Shown here piece after piece: positions 1 to 12,727 of a DNA stretch of 64,000 nucleotides. Numbering within the stretch: position 1 is the stretch's first letter; each line of letters opens with the position of its first letter. The stretch is taken from positions 2,398,211-2,462,210 of the forward strand of contig VZTI01001727.1 in assembly GCA_013397865.1 (NCBI GenBank). The letters run 5' to 3'. The stretch comes from Struthidea cinerea. Taxonomy: Eukaryota; Chordata; Aves; Passeriformes; Corcoracidae. The position numbers and the translations under genes were made by a program. The notes beneath the pieces are model-generated. The model worked only from the letters and a program-made list of their open reading frames with translations. It did not search any database and was not told where the DNA came from.

Positions 1-420
1 GCCCGCCGGGGGCGGGGGCGGCCCCCCCAGCCCCTTCCCCATCCCCCCGCGAGCGAGGGGGTGTCGGGGCGGGCGGGCGTCGCATCCCTGGGGGTGACCT
101 GCTATTGTGTGCCCTGGGGCTCGGCCGGCTCCCTGTGCCCACCACCACTTCGGAGCTCGGCGGGGGGAGGGAGCGTGTCCGCCTGGATTCAGCCTCCTTC
201 CTGCCCCCCACCCCTGGGAGGTTTGTCACCGCCGCCCCGGCCCTTCCCCGCTCCTGGGGAGCTGGTGGTCATGGGCTCTTGCAAAATTAACCGGGAGGCT
301 TCTCGTCCGCCCGCCCCGCTGCTTCCCTGAGCACATAAAGGGGAGAGAGGCGGCGCGGGGGGGCTGCGAGCGCTTCCTCGCCCTTGCAGCCCCTTTTCTG
401 CAGGGTTGCCGTCTATGATG
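1..420. promoter_or_regulatory. GC/CpG-rich edge, probable 3' flank of the PTPN12 promoter CpG island
   Basis: The first 420 bases are strongly GC-rich with many CpG dinucleotides, C runs and G runs, unlike the AT-rich remainder of the window. No reading frame here encodes the PTP-PEST N-terminus, so coding exon 1 should lie just upstream and this should be the start of intron 1. The role as part of a promoter island is inferred from composition and position only. I see no TATA box or transcription start that I could defend. Confidence 0.6.
22..48 (-). other. Potential G-quadruplex (minus strand) / i-motif (plus strand)
   Basis: Four C runs of 7, 4, 4 and 6 bases are separated by the two-base spacers AG, TT and AT. 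On the minus strand this reads as four G runs of at least four with two-base loops, a textbook intramolecular quadruplex pattern. It lies in the CpG-rich edge next to the presumed promoter. Folding is inferred from pattern only. Confidence 0.55.
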
Positions 421-1020
421 TCAGCTGGGGATAATCGGGCATTCCTTACCTCCTTCCCCTTTGATCTGCCCCTGGAGCTGCCTGCTTGAGATTTCTCTTT
501 TTTTTTTCCGAGGAGATGTGTTAAATGTATTGATAGTCCTTGGAGGAATATTCATCTTCCCTTCCCTAACATTTCCCATCCCCCCATCGCAGCCCTGCCT
601 GTATCCCTGGTCCTTTCTTCCTTCCAGATCAGTTCACCGTCAGCCTTTGGTTAACGTGTGCGCTCAGGGAAAAATTCTGTTGGAGAATTAGTGCTTTTCC
701 TGGTTTATTTTAGCTGTTTAATTGAGCTGTTGCAGTATCTCGGGAGTTTTATTTTTTGAACTGGTCGTCTGAGCGGTGAACAATAATTTTGATTGGGTAG
801 ATGTTGCTGGCACTTTTCAATATCATTTAAATACTTAGTATCAAAATGCAGTTTGACCCCCAGAAGAGCTGAAGGAGAGCGGGTTAGTGCCCTCCGTATC
901 TGTCTTCGTAGCTCGCTTTATTATGCGTCGCTCTTTGGGATTAAAAGCACATCGTTAGCCCTTTAAACTGTCAGTCTGTGCTAGTGGTCTGGGAACAAAA
1001 AAAAAAAAATCTCAATTTAA

Positions 1021-1190
1021 GTGTCGCATCGGAGATTGTCCGAAATGTGGGGAGGAGGCCGCGGATGTTGCGCAAGGCGGAGGGGCGCTGGGAGCGCTGG
1101 CAGGTCCAGGGGTGGAAGAGGAAGTGGACTTTGGGAAGTAACGAGTTCATCCAGGGTGGGGAGGGAGCCCGTGGGAAATCGGCCATGCTC
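1021..1190. other. Second, smaller CpG-rich patch in proximal intron 1
   Basis: About 170 bases contain many CpGs, mainly between 1024 and 1100, and are GC-rich, separated from the left-edge island by about 600 bases of ordinary AT-rich sequence. Open frames cross it on both strands, but none resembles a protein I know. A promoter-proximal regulatory element is a possible reading. Confidence 0.35.
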
Positions 1191-4100
1191 TTTGGGCAGG
1201 ATTTTGCAAATACTAAAAGTATGCTGCTGAAACATCTGAGCGTGTGGGAAAGGAAGAGAGAAACGTGTGAAATGAACGGCATTGGAGCAATAGGACCCTT
1301 CTGAATCTTCACATGAGAGCTTAAAGGTTACAGAATTGATAGAAGCTTTTCATTAAGTCATAGTTTTAGTAATGTAATTGCTATTTAACACGAATTGACA
1401 TCTTGCCTTGTACTGATGAGTCCGTCTTGTTCATGTAAATTATATGTACTTTACAGAAAGGCTGGCCTAGACTAGTGCAAAATGCAGGACATTTTTAATA
1501 ATCTCTGTGTTAAGCACTTTGTTCTAGATCTCCTAACTCGCTTCTACCATTTCATATCTGATAAATATCCTGATGTTTTGGCTTTGTTGTAGTCAAATGG
1601 TATGCAATACATATTTTTATCATCCTTTCTTTGAAGCAGTGGCACCTCTGTTTGGAAAAATAGCTTTTGTTTCAATTTCTCTGTTGGACAGCATGTTGTT
1701 TCTGTAGCTTTCAACTGTATAGGCAGTGAGTTTTCCCACTGCTTTCCTGTAGCAGTAAGAATACTGGTAAAAATGGCAAAATAGGATTATAGGAACTAAT
1801 GGGCAAGACATTTCAGGAAAAAGGTGTATTACCTGAAAGAGTGTTAAATATTTTGGGGAGAGTTGTGTTGAAAATTTCTTTTGTCCTCTTAACACTTTGT
1901 AATTCAAACTTTCCTATTTGATTTTTGTATCAGAAATTAAATGAAAACCAGGAAATTAGGATGCTTATCTTCAGCTCTAATATTCACCTTTATATAGTAA
2001 AGCAGACATAGATTAGTGTGGTGACAAGAATCATAATTGCTGATTTTTTTTTTCCACTATGGATGTATTGGGGTATTTTGGGTTTTTCTGGCGTGTGTGT
2101 TTTCGGGTGTATTTGGCTGTCTTAACAGAGCCATGCTTAGGTCCCTTTTGAAATGATTGAAGAGGCAGAAGAAAAAAGAGGTAAAGGGGATATAAGTTTC
2201 AGTATTCTGTTTACTTAAAGAATTAGTAGATATTTTTTGAGGGATGAGAACGGAGGAAGTTGCGTTTTCTCATTCAAGTGCAGGACGTTCAGTGGCTGTT
2301 AAACAGAGGCAGGTTTGTGGAATAGGAATTGCTGTTACTCATCGCTTCATTTCCAAGTCAAAATGGAATCTAAATTACGAATGGAATAGTGGGTGAATGC
2401 AAATGAAAACAATTCTTTACCTTTGGGTTTTTATTGCCTTTGAATGCGTTGAGTAATAGGCTTAGAGAGTTGTATATAGGCCTGAGTGAATGAACAAAAG
2501 TATGTGATGGGTGCCAGGGAGTGCTGGAGAAGAGGTAGAGAAGCTAGAGGTGTGCACAGGTAAGCTGATAAGCCTGGCTGATTGCTATTGAAAGTCCAGA
2601 GTGTAGATGACTAAGACTGCAATTTAATAATGCCACTGACATACCTGGAAACAACGTCCGCTTGGAAGGTGAAAAGTTGATTATTACCCACTCCACCACT
2701 GCCTTCCCACCTTCCCCCCACCAATAACTAGATAAATTCTATAATCTGGGCACTAGTAGCAAGTTTGTTACCGAAAATCAAATGTATTTAATTAGTTTGC
2801 ACTAGGAAGTAAGCAGGACTTATTACTAGATCACTTCAGTACTCTGGGTGTACAAATTAGGATTAAATGAAGTGGATAGTTTGAAAACAGGGTAGACATA
2901 TCTGGATGCCTTGCCAGTAATCATGTATATGTGGATATGGGGGTAAGTGGGCTTTTTCCTAAAATAATGTAGGTTAGGATTTGTTCTATGATTGCAGTAT
3001 ATCCAGGAGTATACTTTTTCCTGGGTTTTTGCTGACAATGCTATTTGGGCAGAAGGAAATAAGTATAGATTGCTTCCTCTTGGTGTTTCATGGTGTGTGA
3101 ATACAACCAGCATGGTCTAGGCTCTGATTTTTTTTTATAATGAACATGTGTCTTACATCAAACAAGGATTGGAAATCAAAGTTTCATTTGGAGGAAAAAA
3201 AGCCAGCTTTTCTAGATTCTAGAATTTAGAAAGACCTCGATAAATATTATTTGCTGATTTCTTTTTTTATTTTAATTTACCCCCAATTAACAATTAATTT
3301 TTGTTTTCTTATGTGATAGTCATGACAGAAGCATTCTGACACTCTCATTTCTCTTTTGATGTAGGTTGCCATTGTTATAGGAGAACTGAAATATGAATAG
3401 TGTGAAGCTTTACCTTCAAAGATCAGATGTTATGTTTCAATTGTTTTGTGGTATATGATAGTCTTGCCTCATCTTTTGAATTATATCTGGCTAATCTGTT
3501 GTCATGGAACACAGTGGATGGCTGAGAATGGGTTTTTTGTGCTGGGTACTGTGTAGGGAATCCTCAGGTGCTGTTTGGAGGTAGTGGTGTCAAAATGATC
3601 CTGTCTTAGATCATCAGTCTAAATAATAATGATTTTTTTTACCAACTTCATTATACCTAGTCACAGATCTCTTTATACCTTTCATTCAGGAGGGCACGGG
3701 TAACTAACTCAACTGAATATTGTGTGTGTGTGTGTTCTGTTCAGTCTGTCTAAGCTGAAGCTTTTAGGTTTGGAGACAGTAAAGTACTCAAGGTGCTGTT
3801 TTCTGAAGTATGAAAGGGAATTTGAACGGGTCTGATTTGAAACAGGTAAAAAAGTAGTTTCTGTGCTTTTTTACCTCTAGTTGGTTTTATTTTTGAAATT
3901 TTTAAGTTTAAGCACTTCTAGGTGATTGTTTTGTGAAAATGCTGTTTAAGAAAATGGGAGATGGAATGTACTTGACTTGTAAGGATAAAATGTAGCTGAT
4001 CATAGTAAGTGTTACACCAGATGTTACAAAACGTCCTTTCTGCCTTTTCTGAGGGTTTTGTTTTTGTTTTGGTTTTTGGTGTTTTTTTTTTCAGGAAAAG

Positions 4101-5757
4101 GCACAATTTCTAAAATGCCTAAAATCTGCTTAAAATGAAGTAACAATCTACACTATACTAAATCACCAATTGAAACTACTAAGATACACAGTGAAAGCCC
4201 ACATACTGATGCCAGTCGTGACATAGATTTTGTCGTGGTTCTGGAACAGCGTTAGGGATGCCAGAAATACCTATTCAACTGTAGCACTTCAGAAATGCCC
4301 CTCTTAAAAGCTTGTCTGTGTATTAATGTGCATTTGCATAAGCCTTTCTGATTCAAATACTATTAGTGCACCTCTTGAGTATCTGTGAAGCTATCTTTCA
4401 AATTTACAAGGCAGGCATGTAATCTGGAAACTTATAAAACTTTTATCTTTTTTTACCATCTCTGCATTATTTTTTTAAGATCCCACTATATAGACACTTT
4501 TGGAAGTGATGTTTACTAATATCTATTTAATAGTTTCATGCTTATAATACGTAGAAACACTAATGCTTTGTCATATATGTTATAAAATGCGTGCTGTCTT
4601 TTCAAGAGAAATTATTTGTATCTGTAAAGGTTAAACTGGGAAAAAACGCTTTGGTACAATCAACTAGATGGTAAACTATTTCTTGAAACTTCAAAACCAA
4701 GATTTAATTGGTGTAAGCACAGGTTTGCATGGAATTCTTGTAAATTAGTTTCTTTTGACAAAACAACTGTTTGGAACACTTATTTTCCCTAAAGCATGAT
4801 AGAAAGAGTAATTGCCTTGGAGGAAATGACCCGTAAGTGTGTTGTACAGCTGATCAGTTAGAAGAAACTCTGCTCTTAGCAATGTGTTAATAGGTCATAG
4901 ACAACTGTCACTTTAGATATGCCCTGTGCATTTTTATAATTTCAGGGTTAAATAATGGATCTGTTAGTAGTCACCTTTCATATTATGCTTAAATTTGCGT
5001 GTAAATGTATTTTTAAAGTTTTGTTTCCATTAAATGTATTTCAGCTGTATGCTGTTAATTTGTATGTGGGGGGCACACCCCAATGCATTACCTCATTGTG
5101 TGTGGTTATAGTCACCGAGGCTATTCATAAAGCTTCTTTTACACGGACCAAGTCTGGCTGGAGCAATGTGACTGAACAGTCATTTCAGTAAACCCAGACT
5201 TCAGAGGCTTCTGAAATTTTGTGAAATACTGTTCATTAAATGTTACATGAAAATACAATTTTACAAGAAGAATCATTCAGTTTAAATATTCAGCTTTTTT
5301 GTCCCCTTCTGAGGAAATGAGTGCTGTTTCTGTTGCTTCGAAGATGCCATTCTGAATTTTCATAGAGGCTGTTGAATTCAGCCACAAAGCTGCTGTAGTG
5401 ACCCTGGGGTATAAGAACTTGCAAACTCTGCCTAAAATTGCAGCTCTTTCAGGCACATGAAACTAAACCTAGTCAGTTAGGCAATGCTCTGGGTTGTGTC
5501 AAATAGCTTGTGTGGTAATAAGTTCTGTTTGCTCATTTTCCAAAGACAGTGGTGTTTAAGTCTACTGTTCTCATGGAATAAAGGGTTGTTTACAGGTTTT
5601 GTGGTATGTTAAAGAATCGTTCAGGAGGAGCAAATGGTAATGTTGACTTTGCACCTCATGGCATACTACATGCACTCCAAATAATTTAAATAGCCTGTCA
5701 AATACATACTTGGGTTTTATTCTTACCTCAATTCTACAGCACCTTTTGCTGTATTTA

Positions 5758-5925
5758 GTTATATATGTGTATAGATAGATACGTATCAGTAGATACCTAT
5801 ATTTGGATATGTCTCATGTGACCGTAGTTCATGAACCGTAGACCCTAACCTATAGTTACGTAGCTCCGTGTACATGCTTATATATTTCTATATGTATGAC
5901 TGTATGTCTGTGTACTACTCGGCCT
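5758..5925. repeat. Degenerate TA/TG/GATA-rich simple-sequence patch
   Basis: About 170 bases are dominated by irregular TATATG, ATAGATAGATA and TATGTATG-like steps, with interruptions throughout. This looks like an old, decayed microsatellite. The boundaries are approximate. Confidence 0.45.
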
Positions 5926-8900
5926 GTGTCACTGATCTATAGTACTAATTTCTCGATTTGGATTGCATGTAATTTACTTTAAAATTGCAGTAGGTTCACC
6001 GTGTTTTTCCTTGATGCTGTTATAGCTAAATATAAGTTATCAGCTCTGCTAGCAGGAGAATGTTAAGCAGATATTCAGATTATCTAATGTGTGTACATTT
6101 GTTGATCATAAGGGCAACAAAAGTCTGAGGCTTCTGTATTAATCTCTTGAAGCCATTGGTTTGTAAACAGTAATTATATCTTCTTCACTATTACTATTTA
6201 AGATTTGTGGATTTTGCTTTGTGTACTGCTATTACTGTAGTATGCTTAGTACAAAGGACATTTTGGTGTAGGGAAAATAATAATGCATTTCTTAATGTTG
6301 GGAAAAGGTGAAGCTATAGGAGTATCTTGGATATGCATTTCTAGAACTGAAATCAGAAGTTAGATGATGGTTTTTTCTTGGTCTTATAAAACAGCCTTCT
6401 TTTAGGGGGAGGCATCAGTGTTAAAGGTCAGATGAGGAACTAAGTAAAGCACAAGTTAATTAGGTAGAGCAGGAGCTCTTTGTGCCGTTAGGAAGTGCAG
6501 TGTTCGCATCCTGGTGTTTTTCTCAAGCTGTTGTACTCTGCAATTGCTATGATTATGCCAGCACAGGCTTGGATAACTCAGCTGTGTGTGTTTGCCGAAA
6601 ATTAAGCATGGACTTGCATTTCTATTTCTATTAACTAGCACGTGAATGTTGCAGAGAGATTAAGCTCTTTGTTTTCCTGCTTCATCTGACAAAATAACTT
6701 GCTAATATAAACTTAACTCGTGAATTATTTGTTCAAATTTGAGCAATCAGAATGTGTTTATGAAAGGAGAGCACTCTGGTATGGCTGTGGAGTTTTGGAT
6801 CCAGAACCCAGAGCCCCAGAGAGTGGCTGTATTGTTGGAGTTCTGTCTGGAGTCCCTCTGCATCTTCAAGAAACCAAATTGTGTTCAGACCCAATACTGC
6901 TGAGACAATATGAGCACAAAGCCGGTAGCTTTACCAGGGAAGCTGAGAGTGCAGCAAGGTAAGGGAAGAGTTGTAAGAGCAGAAGAGCACAGTCAAGTCT
7001 GTCAGGCTTTAGGACCATCATTCTGGGTTGGAAACTGTTGTTTTAAAGTATCTCTGAATACTGGTGTCAGGATGTTTCAGTCCCTGAGGTGTGCATAGGA
7101 AAGTTACTGCTTGTGTCCCTGAGGGCCTTGTTCTAGCTACCCTTTTGTCATCAGCTTTAGAATGAAGAAATTCTTACACAGCTAAAAAGATCAAGTAGAG
7201 AAAAATGTTTCCCAAAATGTACCAGATAAATAGAGGTATAAATGGATGACCTAGTTTAGTTGGCCTAATTTTTGCTCCTATCTGTCCTCCTACAAGCCAA
7301 TACTTTTAATTTCTTTAAAAGGTAGTTTTATTGGTGTTAGTTTATGGGAAGACTTAAAGCCAGTATTGTCCTAATGGAAGTGTCTTGTGAAAGTAAAACC
7401 TAGAAGAATTGAATTATCAGCTCCAAAAAGTAGCAAGGCAGTTACTTCAATGGAGAAAAATATCTGGCTATTATGGGGACTGAAGCGATGAATGATGTTG
7501 CCTCATGGGCTACACATGTCATTAGGAACACAAGCAAAGAAACATGTTTCATTCATTCATTCATATTTCTGGAAGGAAAATAATTTTGAAGGAAACCCTA
7601 CCATACTGCTTCTGACAGTTAATTTTCTATGTTAGTTTTACTTCTGAGTTCCCTTAGTTCTGCAGAAAGAATTGCATTGCCTAGTGTTAGGAATGTGCCA
7701 AGGGCAACTACATGAGTATAGACTGAAAGTTTTAAGTGCTGTATGGATTGGTTGCATTGTTCAATTTTTAATTTGCTATGATTTGGAGAAATCTTAACAC
7801 TCTTGTTAAGTTGTTAAGGGTATCCATATAACTTGTGTTCCTTCCTTTTTGGCAGAAGTGCTATATGCTTCATTTTTCACATGTTGGAGAGCAGGCCTTG
7901 ATTCCTAAACATTATTGAAATTTATTAGTTTTAATTGCCTGATCTTTGCTATGATTTTTGGTGTCTAAAGTAATGGGTTGGAAAGATCAGTCTCTAAGGG
8001 GAAGTTAACTTAGTTAAAACCATATTGCTTTAAAGAATTTATGTACTATTTTAGTCTCTTTCATTTAGTTATGACACTGAACTTGCCATTTTAAAACAAA
8101 CTTTTTTACATTAACTTCCTTTTTACATAGTCTTGTAAGGTGTAGCTGGGTTTGTTTTTCTAAGGTTGGAGTACAGTGGTCTCCTCTTGAACAATTTTAC
8201 ATCTTGCTGTATTTGTCCTGCTGTCTTGTCATTCTTGTTGCTTTATGTGGATGACATCTGCTTTTTGTTTTTTTCCTGAAAATACATGGATGTGTATTTT
8301 CACATACTTTTAATATTTTTCAGATACTCTTTGTAATCATAGGAAGAACAGCTTCTATGTGGATCAGTGAGAGAGTGGGGCTTTTGGGGATCTGGAGAGG
8401 TAAATGACCATGTTTCAGCTGTGCAGCTGGGCTGCAGTGGGGACAAGGGGCCAAGGCTTGTTCCTCTGGGCAGCGAATGCAAACAATCAAAGGGAGGCTG
8501 AAAGGGATGTGGTACATGTGTGATGTCTTATGTTCCTGCTTTTATTGAGGTTAGCAGTCAGCACCTCTGCTATTGTTGCTATCCTTGCTATCTTTCATAT
8601 TTGCTTTAGGGTCAATATCATGGATAAGAAATTAATTTCTTGTGCTGAGCTAAACTAGTTCTAGGTTCTGGTTCATGCATGTTTTTCCTGGACTTACTGG
8701 CATGATTTCCAGCTAGTTGTCACATTTGAGAGTCTCAGGGGCCTGTTCCAGAATTTTCATATTGTTTTCCATTGTTGATTATATTTTTAAATACACTTTG
8801 TCTTCCATTATGATAATATGGCATTATTTTTATTCTTCTGATAGTTCTTGGAGGACACAGCTATCTTTGAACAACAGGGTTCCAAACTGAAAGGATGTTT

Positions 8901-10099
8901 CATGGGTTTCCTGCCCAAGTGTTCAGAGGACTTGTCAATGTAGATTATGCATCGTGTTTAAATGACTGGTTGCTGTGGGAACTGCACTGCTCTTGAGAAG
9001 CCTGAATAGTGTTCTACTCTGTCCTAAATGTTTCACTTCTTATTTCACTATGTTTGACTCTGTAGTGCAAAACCCTGGGATGGAACAGTGTCTTTCTTTC
9101 CTCAAGTGTGCGGGTAGCACGTGTAGTAATTAGGTATAGCTTCCTACTTAGACAAATGTTCTTATTGGCTTAGTTGTCCAGTTGTCTCACTGCGCAAAAC
9201 TGAGAGATCAATTAATATAAAAAGCAGAACAGAGAAGAACAAATAATAGGAATAGTGCACTGCACTTAGACTGTGGGTAGACTGGGTCAGAAGTTGATGA
9301 CTGGCTGCTCTGTGAGTAAAATTAATCATGGAGATGTCTCAGTGGTAAATATATCATGTCCTGCATATTTGTAGTGCATAGCTCTCTTTTTCCTGTTTTC
9401 ACACATGTAGAAAATAAGTCTTTATTCTTCCTTTATTTTCTTGAATCTTTACCTTCATGCATGGGAAGCAGGATTACAACCTGAAGCTATGCTTCCGTTA
9501 TTACTTACTCCCTCATGTATATTCTGATAATTTTAGCAAATAGGTAATTGTTAATTGAAATGAATACAGTTGTCCAGTAGGAGTACTCAAGGGAAACATT
9601 TAGCTCAAAATAAAGCTGGAAATTGAAACACTGTTCTGGAGGGAAGGGCATATGTAGGTTAGTTGAACTGCTTCAAGAAACTGAGAGTTCCTGCAGAGCT
9701 GAATTAATTATAAATTGCCTATAGGGCAGCACCCCTATTGCACAAACTGCGAAAGGAAGGAAATAATCTCTTAGATACTGTAAATGTCCTCAGATAGCTC
9801 TATGTATTCAACAGCTACTTGTAAGATTTCAATTTTAGTAGTTTAGGTGGTTACACAAAACTGTGTGGATTTTTATTGTGACTAAATTATACTGTAAAAT
9901 TAATTTTAACTCATTTTCTTTGAGGTTGCATAAACAGAACTGTGACGTTAATGGACATATAGGGAACTATATGTAAATGTTAATGGAGAAAAATGACTGA
10001 TTTTAGGCAGGTGGAAGGGACTTGGAAGGTACTACAGGCACTCACTGGAATTTACTTTAGTAAAGAAATGTGGTGTTTTATAGATGCTTTATTTTTCTT

Positions 10100-10133
10100 G
10101 TCTTCATGAAGTCTGTTTCTACTTCATGAAGAC
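10100..10133. repeat. 13-bp perfect inverted repeat with 8-base loop
   Basis: GTCTTCATGAAGT at 10100-10112 is followed by its exact reverse complement ACTTCATGAAGAC at 10121-10133. Each arm also contains the 10-base palindrome CTTCATGAAG, so the site can pair within or between arms. No gene or terminator context explains it. Confidence 0.8.
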
Positions 10134-11536
10134 TATGCCCAGAAGGGAGAAATATATGTTGTTTCCTTTAACAGCCCTTTGCTACAGAAGTGCTTTAAGT
10201 GCTACACAGGCACTTAAAGCTTCGGACATGAGTCAGCTTTTCAAACTGAATGCTCTGAAATAAGTTATTAAGCTGCAGGTTAAGCCCTATCACAACCTTT
10301 TATATTTTCCTTATAAACAGAAGTACTTTTCCAGAGGCTATTCCACAAAACTACTGTGGGAACTGCCTTGGCATTCTGTAGTAACAGTGCTACAGTTGCT
10401 TGTTCAACTGGTGCCATGTATTTTCTTAATATTTTGATTAAGATGATGAAATGTGATCTTTAATTTCTTTTCCCTTTTGTGGTGAAAATGCAGCTTGCAA
10501 ATTATTTGAGATGTCAGCTTCCTATTTTTGTTGTTCTGAAAAGAGCAGGTGAAACTGTGGCAGAGAAGCCTAGTTGTATTTTGTACAAATTACAGAAATC
10601 TGTAGCCTGTTGATAAATTATTTAACATGGGAGACCAATAACACTGAAAAAATGTGCATATCCCGAAGTCAGCAAGCTGTTGCCATAAATCAATGTGATT
10701 TCCTAAAGGGAAAGAATATTTCTTTCCAAAATGCTAGCTAATTCCATAACTAATTTTAATATGGAACAGCCTGAATGCACACTTGCATTTGGTACCTTAT
10801 ACATAATTAAACACTGTAGTATTTTTGGTGCAAGGCTATAGCAACATGTCTTTCTGGCACGGCAATTTAAAAAGCATTAGCACTGTTTAAATTGGTGATC
10901 TTGTGAAAATGAAGCCAGCATCCTGTTTCTCCAGCCTTACAGCATACATAATGGGCTTCCCTTCCTGTATTCATAAAAAAAAAAAAATTCCCTGTCTGGT
11001 ACATTAAGATGCTATGGTCATCCAAAGAAAGTATGTAGATATAAAAACCTCTATGGTGATGTTTTTAGCTCTTATGGAGAAAGGTAACTTCCAGATACAT
11101 TAGGTGTATATGAGGTCAGGATTTGTTTAGAAGTGAGAAAAGCAGCAATGAAGGAACAAGGGAATTCAGTGAAGGAATATAAGTAGGTAAAGAACTGATT
11201 TATTTCTAGAGACAGTACCTTTTGAACTAAAAATGGCCATGGTTTTCTGCCAGGTAAATAGGTCACATCAGGGAGGCATTGGAATTGGCTTTTGTAAATA
11301 AATGCAAAAATTAGTTTCTTCTATTCTTTGTGTGCCATGTGGTTTATGTTTTATTGGGCTGTTGTATTACTTACCATTTTAATGCCTCCAGAACTTGATG
11401 CTGAAGTCAGGAGTTTCCCAAATTATGTACTGGTGGTGTAGATGGATTAGTTTGCATGGAACACCTGAATAAGATAAATGATAACAAAGCAGACAATATT
11501 TACTTTTTATCTTGGGGTTTTTCCCCTCCTTTCCCT

Positions 11537-11566
11537 GATTCTTGTTAGTGAGATTCTTGTTAGTGT
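11537..11566. repeat. 15-bp direct tandem duplication
   Basis: GATTCTTGTTAGTGA at 11537-11551 is immediately followed by a copy differing only in its last base at 11552-11566. It lies about 70 bases left of the solo LTR. It is most simply a small replication-slippage duplication. Confidence 0.8.
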
Positions 11567-11634
11567 GGTGCTGGAATCTGGTGTTTATTGGTGACAACTG
11601 AAAAGGTGGAATGTTCTCCTTAGGGGAATGTAGC

Positions 11635-12727
11635 TGTATTGGTTTTGCATGGCCAGATTTTGGTTGTGGGTTGGGGGCTACAGGAGTGGTTTCTCTGAGA
11701 AGCCACCTGAAATGCTCTTCCCCCATGTCCAACAGAGCCAATGCCAGCGGCTCCAAGATGGACCCACTGCTGGCCAAGGCTGAGCCCACCCGAGATGGTG
11801 GCAGCACCTCTGGCATAATGTATTTAAGAAAAAAACCCAAAAAAGTTGTTGCACAGAAGTAATTGTGGCCAGAGAAGAGCAGGGTGAGACTATCGGAGAG
11901 AAACAGCCCTGCAAGCACCCAAATCAGTGCAGAAGGAGGAGCAGGAGGTGCTCCAGGTGCCAGAGCAGATTCCCCTGCAGCCATAGTGAGGCAGCTGTGC
12001 CCATGCAGCCCAGGGAGGTCCATGGGGGAGCAGAAATCCACCTGCAATCCTTGGAGGGACCCCATGCTGGAACAGGTGGATGCTTGAAAGAGGGCTATGA
12101 CCCTGTGGGAAGCCCAACCTGGAACAGACTCCTGTCAGGGAGAAGCGCCTGCTAGACCAGGTTTCCTAGTAGGACTTGTGACCCTGTGAGGGTCACGTTA
12201 GAGCAGTCTGTTCCTGAAGGACTGCACTGCATGGAAAAGTGACCCACATTGGAACAGTTCATGAACTGTAGGTTGTGGGAAGGGCTCACGCTGGGGAAGA
12301 TTGTGGAGAACTGTCTCCTGTGGGAGAGATCTCATGCTGGAGCAGGGGAAGGTCTCCTCTCCCTGAGCAGTGGCAGAAGAAAAACATGTGATGAACTGAC
12401 TGTCACTCCCATTCCCCATCTCCCTGCACTGCTTGGGAGAACGTAGAGCCTGGGAAGGAGGGCGGGGTGGAGGAAAGGTGTTTTGATTTGTTTTGTTTGT
12501 TTTTAATATTTGTTTTACTTCTCATTATTTGTTGGTAATAAATTCAGTTAATAACCCAAAGTCGAATCTGTTTTGCCCGTGTTGGCCATCAGCAAGTGAT
12601 CTCCCTCTGTCCTTATCTCAGCTCATGAGCCTTTTGTTATATTTTTCTCTCCCCTGTCCAGTTGCGGAGGGGAGGGGTAGAGTGGCTGTGGTGGGCACCT
12701 GGCACCAGCCAGGGTCAACCCACCGCA
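11635..12727 (+). mobile_element. Solo LTR of an avian ERVL-type endogenous retrovirus
   Basis: The 1,093-base element begins TGTATTGG and ends CACCGCA, matching in layout the roughly 1-kb avian ERVL LTRs I recall. It has a TATA-like TATTTAAG at 11821-11828, a block of tandem sub-repeats near 12010-12345, and a poly(A) signal AATAAA at 12537-12542. The flanks carry an imperfect 5-bp target duplication, GTAGC at 11630-11634 and GCAGC at 12728-12732, consistent with the ERVL target-site length. No internal retroviral genes lie on either side, so this is a recombined solo LTR. It is in the same orientation as PTPN12. The subfamily name would need a repeat-library comparison. Confidence 0.88.
12010..12345 (+). 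repeat. Tandem sub-repeats inside the solo LTR
   Basis: About eight diverged copies of a unit centred on cccAcGcTGGAgCAG recur at spacings of roughly 35-60 bases, for example near 12060, 12113, 12192, 12243, 12285 and 12330. They are often preceded by a CCTGTGGGA-like stretch. Such arrays are characteristic of this LTR family. The unit boundaries are approximate. Confidence 0.7.

Larger units (their letters stand above)
421..11634 (+). other. Intron 1, proximal part, mostly unique sequence
   Basis: AT-rich intronic sequence with no convincing exon, RNA gene or high-copy repeat apart from the small features listed separately (CpG patch, degenerate simple repeat near 5758, hairpin near 10100, 15-bp tandem duplication near 11537). 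Short TG runs lie near 3720 and a short TTCA run near 7550. Open frames here are short and overlap on both strands without recognisable motifs. Confidence 0.8.

Noticed and set aside
61..418. Overlapping open frames at the GC-rich left edge as candidate exon 1
   Set aside because: None encodes the PTP-PEST N-terminus, and long frames are expected in GC-rich sequence. Coding exon 1 must lie upstream.
11379..12065. 228-codon minus-strand open frame
   Set aside because: Most of it is the antisense of the ERVL-type LTR, and the rest runs into plain intron. No known protein is encoded.
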